64,000 nucleotides of DNA from Sphingomonas naasensis (GTDB lineage: Bacteria; Pseudomonadota; Alphaproteobacteria; Sphingomonadales; Sphingomonadaceae): assembly GCF_004792695.1 (NCBI RefSeq), contig NZ_SRXU01000002.1:310001-374000 (forward strand), read 5' to 3'. The translations under genes were made by a program, and so were the position numbers. The stretch's first letter is position 1, and each line of letters opens with the position of its first letter. This document shows, one piece after another, positions 60,723 through 64,000 of the stretch. The notes beneath the pieces were generated by a model. The model was given only the letters and a program-made list of their open reading frames with translations. It made no database searches and was not told where the DNA came from.

Positions 60723-63590
60723 CTAGAAGCGGTAGTTGAACCCGAGCAGGAACTGCCGGCCATATTTCTCATAGGTCTCGAGCAGCGAGCTGCCATCGGC
60801 GGTGTGGGTGCCGCCGGTGTCGAGCCCGAGCCGCGTTCGATAGGGCGAGTCGGTCAGATTGTTGACCTGGAAGAGCACGCCGAAGCCGTTGAGCGGACCG
60901 TTCTCGAAGGTGTAGCCGATCTGCGCGTCGACCTGCCGGTCGGCGAGGATTTCGGTATAGCCGCGCGTCGCGAACAGCTGCACCACCTCGCCCTTGAACG
61001 CCGAGCGGTAGCGATAGCTCGCGCGCGCCTGGAAGCCGCCATTCTCGTAATAGCCGGTGATGTTGTAGATCCTCCCGGACAGTCCGGGGATGCGGACTTC
61101 CTGGCCATTATCCGCCGGATTGAGATCGGATTCGGTGAGCGACAGGCTGCCGATCACGCCGAGCCCCTTGAGCGGGCTGATGATGGTACCGAAATCGAAT
61201 GCGCCGCTGAATTCGACGCCCTTGATCGTCCCGCCGGTTCCGTTCGCCGGCAACGTGATCTGCCCGATCGGGCTGATTACCACCCCGGCGGGGATTGCAG
61301 ACGCGGTGGTCGGCAGCGGGATCCCCGAGAAGTCGAACGTGTCGGTGCGCTGATAGATGTAGCTGTGCAGCTTCTTGTAGAAGCCGGCGATCGAGAAATA
61401 GGTGGTCGGATTGACGTACCATTCATAGGCCACGTCGACCGCGTCGGCGCGCCACGGCTTGAGATTGGGATTGCCGCCCGACGCCGACCACGGATTGACC
61501 ACCTGCCCCGGCACGCAGGGCTGGCCACTACACACCAGCGAGTTGAACCCCGGGGTCACGTTGGCGCGCATTTCGTCCATGCGCGGCCGCGCCATCGTCT
61601 TCGAAGCGGCGAAGCGCAGGCGATGGCCACCGCCGAGCTCCCAGATCACGTTCAGGCTGGGCAGCACGTCGGTGTAACTCTCGCCGTCGGTACGCAGCAC
61701 CGGCACGATCGGCTGGCCGGGCTCGAGCCCGTTGATCACCACGCCGGTCGAGCTCTGGCGTTGCTCGACGACCTGGACGCCGAGATTGCCGCGCACCGGC
61801 CCCGCCTTGAAATCGGCGCGGATGAAACCGGTGAGCAGTTCCTCCTCGATGTCCCAGTTCTTGTCGAAATAATTGGCGTCGAGGATCGGCGCGCGGTTCC
61901 AATATTTGTCCAGCGCCTGTTCGAGATCGACGCTGAGCACATTGCCGAAGCCGGTAAAGCCGAGCGAGGTCGGCGCGACGAGGTCGGCCTGATCGACCAG
62001 CACCTGCTGGCGCCCGTTCTTGAGGAACAGATCGAAATCGTCGACGCGCTTGCTCTTCTCGCGATGCGTGAAGTTGATGCCACCGGTGAGCTTGCTCAGC
62101 AGCCCGTCGAAGCTGTGATCGAGCTTGAGGTCGATCGCGTAGATGCTCTCCTCGACATCGGGGAAGCGGATCGCGCCGTCATGCCCCCAGCCGCCCCATG
62201 CCGCGCGGTCGCCGAGCGAGACCTGCGCCGCGTCGGCATAGTTCAGCCCTTCCGAATAGGTCGGAAAGCCGTCGTCGGGCACTTCGAACGCGATCGTGTC
62301 GAAGCTCCGTCCGACATCAGGCGTGGCCGGCGTGACGCCGCCGGTGCCGCGGCCATAGCCGGCATAGGTCTCGAGGATCTGCTCCTTGCGCTTGTTCTTC
62401 GAATAGGAAAGATCGGCGATGAAGCGCGTGCGGTCGTCCATCTGGAACTCGTTGTTCCAGCCGGCCGAGAAGATCTCGTCGTCGCGCTTGTTGAAGTCGT
62501 TGCGGATGATCGGCACGCCGCGGTTGAGCACGCCGCTGGTCGCGATCAACGTGCCGCCGCGGTCCTCGGTCGTGACGTTGGTGAAGGTCGCCCCATCGGC
62601 CCAACCGTTCGAGAACCATTGCGCGCCACGCGTGGTCTCTTCCTGGTGAAACTTCGAATAATAGAGGTCGAGCGTCGAATGAACCATCGGGCTCGGCTGC
62701 CATTCCAGAATGCCGATCACCGCGTCGCGCCGGTTGAGGCGTGAGGTGGCGAAGACTTCCTGACCGTTGAGCAGCAGCGCATCGGCCGCCGAGGCCGGCT
62801 GCACCGTCGTCGGGCTCACCCCGCCGAACGATTCATAGCCATAGGCCTTGAAATGCCTGTTCTGCGATGGACTATCGAGATGCGCATAGCCGAGCGCGAT
62901 GCCCAGCGTATCGTTGGCGAACTGGTCGATATAGCTCACGCTCGCGCGTCCGCCCCAGTTGCGGACGTCGTCGTTGAGCCTCGAACCCTCGGTCTTTTCC
63001 CCGCGGATGTTGAGCGCGATCGCACGCTTGCCGAAGGCGAGCGGACGCACCGTGCGCAGGTCGGCGGTGCCGGAAAGCCCCATGCCCGAGATCGCCGCGT
63101 CGGGGGTCTTGTAGATGACCACGCTCGACAACAGCTCGGACGGATATTGGTCGAACTCGACCGCGCGATTGTCGCCCGAGCTCGCCTGCGGACGACCGTT
63201 GAGCAGGGTCGTGGTGAAATCGGGGGCAAGGCCGCGGATCGAGATGACCTGTGCGCGGCCGTTGACGCGCTGCGCGGCGAGACCCGGCAGACGCGCGATC
63301 GATTCGGCAATCGAAACGTCGGGGAGCTTGCCGATATCCTCGGCCGAGATTGCCTCGACGATCGAGGTCTCGTTCTTCTTGGTGTTGATCGAGTTCTGCA
63401 GGCCGGCGCGCAACCCGGTGACGACCACCTCCTCGCTGTCCGCAGGCGTCGATTGATCGTCCTGCGCCGCAGCCTCCTGCGCCTGCGCCACACCAGGCAG
63501 CGCGGCGGCAAGCGCGAGCGCCGAAGCGGTCAGTGCGAACTGCATGCGAAAGCGGCCCTGGCGATCCGCGCGACCGTATTGCCCCATCAT
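60723..63590 (-). CDS. TonB-dependent outer-membrane receptor 4 (TIGR01782 type)
   Basis: About 955 residues. The signal peptide (FALTASALALAAALPGVAQAQ, central part) starts after a short basic stretch. The TonB-box-like EEVVVTGLRAGLQNSINTKK and the plug motifs SAEDIGKLPDVSIAESIARL (parts) and SIRGLAPDFTTTLLNGR place it in the TIGR01782 group. The barrel ends GRQFLLGFNYRF. The start at 63590 (or 63587) follows GGGGAGAG; the upstream ATG at 63602 precedes this site and is not used. It is the first and largest gene of the halogenase-GH30-symporter unit. The LacI-type operator at its promoter indicates sugar induction; a beta-glucan oligosaccharide is the inferred ligand. Confidence 0.92.
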   Translation of the reverse strand: MMGQYGRADRQGRFRMQFALTASALALAAALPGVAQAQEAAAQDDQSTPADSEEVVVTGLRAGLQNSINTKKNETSIVEAISAEDIGKLPDVSIAESIARLPGLAAQRVNGRAQVISIRGLAPDFTTTLLNGRPQASSGDNRAVEFDQYPSELLSSVVIYKTPDAAISGMGLSGTADLRTVRPLAFGKRAIALNIRGEKTEGSRLNDDVRNWGGRASVSYIDQFANDTLGIALGYAHLDSPSQNRHFKAYGYESFGGVSPTTVQPASAADALLLNGQEVFATSRLNRRDAVIGILEWQPSPMVHSTLDLYYSKFHQEETTRGAQWFSNGWADGATFTNVTTEDRGGTLIATSGVLNRGVPIIRNDFNKRDDEIFSAGWNNEFQMDDRTRFIADLSYSKNKRKEQILETYAGYGRGTGGVTPATPDVGRSFDTIAFEVPDDGFPTYSEGLNYADAAQVSLGDRAAWGGWGHDGAIRFPDVEESIYAIDLKLDHSFDGLLSKLTGGINFTHREKSKRVDDFDLFLKNGRQQVLVDQADLVAPTSLGFTGFGNVLSVDLEQALDKYWNRAPILDANYFDKNWDIEEELLTGFIRADFKAGPVRGNLGVQVVEQRQSSTGVVINGLEPGQPIVPVLRTDGESYTDVLPSLNVIWELGGGHRLRFAASKTMARPRMDEMRANVTPGFNSLVCSGQPCVPGQVVNPWSASGGNPNLKPWRADAVDVAYEWYVNPTTYFSIAGFYKKLHSYIYQRTDTFDFSGIPLPTTASAIPAGVVISPIGQITLPANGTGGTIKGVEFSGAFDFGTIISPLKGLGVIGSLSLTESDLNPADNGQEVRIPGLSGRIYNITGYYENGGFQARASYRYRSAFKGEVVQLFATRGYTEILADRQVDAQIGYTFENGPLNGFGVLFQVNNLTDSPYRTRLGLDTGGTHTADGSSLLETYEKYGRQFLLGFNYRF

Positions 63591-63664
63591 CACTCTCCCC
63601 ATTGGCCTCTGTCCGGGCCTGATTTCGACCTTTGCGATCGTTATGGCGCCGCCAGTCGATCGAC

Positions 63665-63710
63665 TGGAAGCGCTTCCAATTTGCTACGGCGCTTCCGTCA
63701 ACGGTGTCAA
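63665..63710 (-). promoter_or_regulatory. LacI-type operator and promoter of receptor 4 operon
   Basis: TGGAAGCGCTTCCA (63665-63678) is a perfect 14-base palindrome with the central CG typical of LacI-family sites. Read on the minus strand, TTGACA (63705-63710) and TAGCAA (63681-63686) are 18 bases apart, placing transcription start within the palindrome. A bound repressor would block initiation. Confidence 0.75.
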
Positions 63711-63786
63711 CGACAAAGTCCCGACACATCGCAGGTTGTGCGAATAGCGTGACAATCCGGCCACCTCCGGATCGTTCCCTCGACTA

Positions 63787-64000
63787 TCAATCGCGCGGCG
63801 GCGCCAGCGACTCGCGTTCGACGAGATGATAGCCGATCGTCTCGAATCGCGGCCGCGGCGGCTGGCCGCGGAGCACGATCTCGACGAGTTGATCGAGCGC
63901 CGACGCGGCGATGCGTCGGATCGGCTGATGCACCGTGGTCAGCGGCGGCCAGATACGTCCGGAGATCGGGGCATCGTCGAAGCCAACGATCGAGATGTCG
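63787..64000 (-). CDS. LacI family transcriptional regulator, C-terminal part only
   Basis: The last 71 residues of a LacI-family ligand domain are visible, including DISIVGFDDAPISGRIWPPL and TTVHQPI, ending SLAPPRD before the stop at 63787. The DNA-binding N terminus lies beyond the right edge. It is immediately upstream of receptor 4 on the same strand, and the LacI-type palindrome lies in the gap, so it is the likely repressor of the receptor-halogenase-GH30-symporter unit. Confidence 0.85.
   Translation of the reverse strand, partial: DISIVGFDDAPISGRIWPPLTTVHQPIRRIAASALDQLVEIVLRGQPPRPRFETIGYHLVERESLAPPRD

Overview
The window looks like chromosome from a plant-associated sphingomonad (Sphingomonas-type alphaproteobacterium). 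Base composition is GC-rich throughout. There are five TonB-dependent receptors, two of them of the Caulobacter/sphingomonad TIGR01782 type, many secreted glycosidases (several with twin-arginine signals), a tryptophan-halogenase-like gene next to a receptor, and REP-like repeats. No rRNA, tRNA, CRISPR array, insertion sequence or prophage was seen. The genus is an inference.

Region 1 (1-5529): a membrane/lipid pair on the minus strand (DUF2339 protein, then an MFS-acyltransferase fusion running off the left edge), divergent from a TetR regulator.

Region 2 (5614-32914) is the most interesting part. Two receptors, a GH27 alpha-galactosidase, a GH127 beta-L-arabinofuranosidase (DUF1680), a GH43, three peptidase-type proteins (M24, DUF885, a HExxH lipoprotein), an Svx/AvrXca-family secreted metallopeptidase, a large uncharacterised secreted protein and two FCD-type GntR regulators are interleaved with hydroxyproline catabolism: 4-hydroxyproline epimerase, D-hydroxyproline dehydrogenase, a DapA-family deaminase, an Ldh_2-family imine reductase and an amino-acid permease. 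Five promoters share a TATACGRT-type operator. I read this as one regulon for taking apart plant hydroxyproline-rich glycoproteins (extensins): arabinosylated Hyp, alpha-galactosylated Ser, and the peptide itself.

Region 3 (32947-48413): a DUF559 gene bracketed by inverted REP hairpins; a receptor behind a glycosylasparaginase; a REP-filled gap; then an overlapping operon GH2 beta-mannosidase, GH3 (xylosidase-like), GH92 alpha-mannosidase and GH29 alpha-L-fucosidase, divergent from a UTRA-type GntR regulator. Together these match the bonds of plant N-glycans. A GH2 beta-galactosidase follows the regulator.

Region 4 (51369-56422): a siderophore-receptor operon (receptor, DUF3649, PepSY membrane protein, DUF3325) with a promoter carrying a Fur-like inverted repeat, then a small CxxC protein and a group III truncated haemoglobin.

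Region 5 (56398-64000): a minus-strand operon of receptor, halogenase-like flavoenzyme, GH30 lipoprotein and FGHS sugar symporter. A perfect LacI-type palindrome sits just downstream of the predicted -10 of the receptor promoter, and a LacI gene runs off the right edge.

Long open frames opposite the GC-rich genes were treated as shadows and left out.
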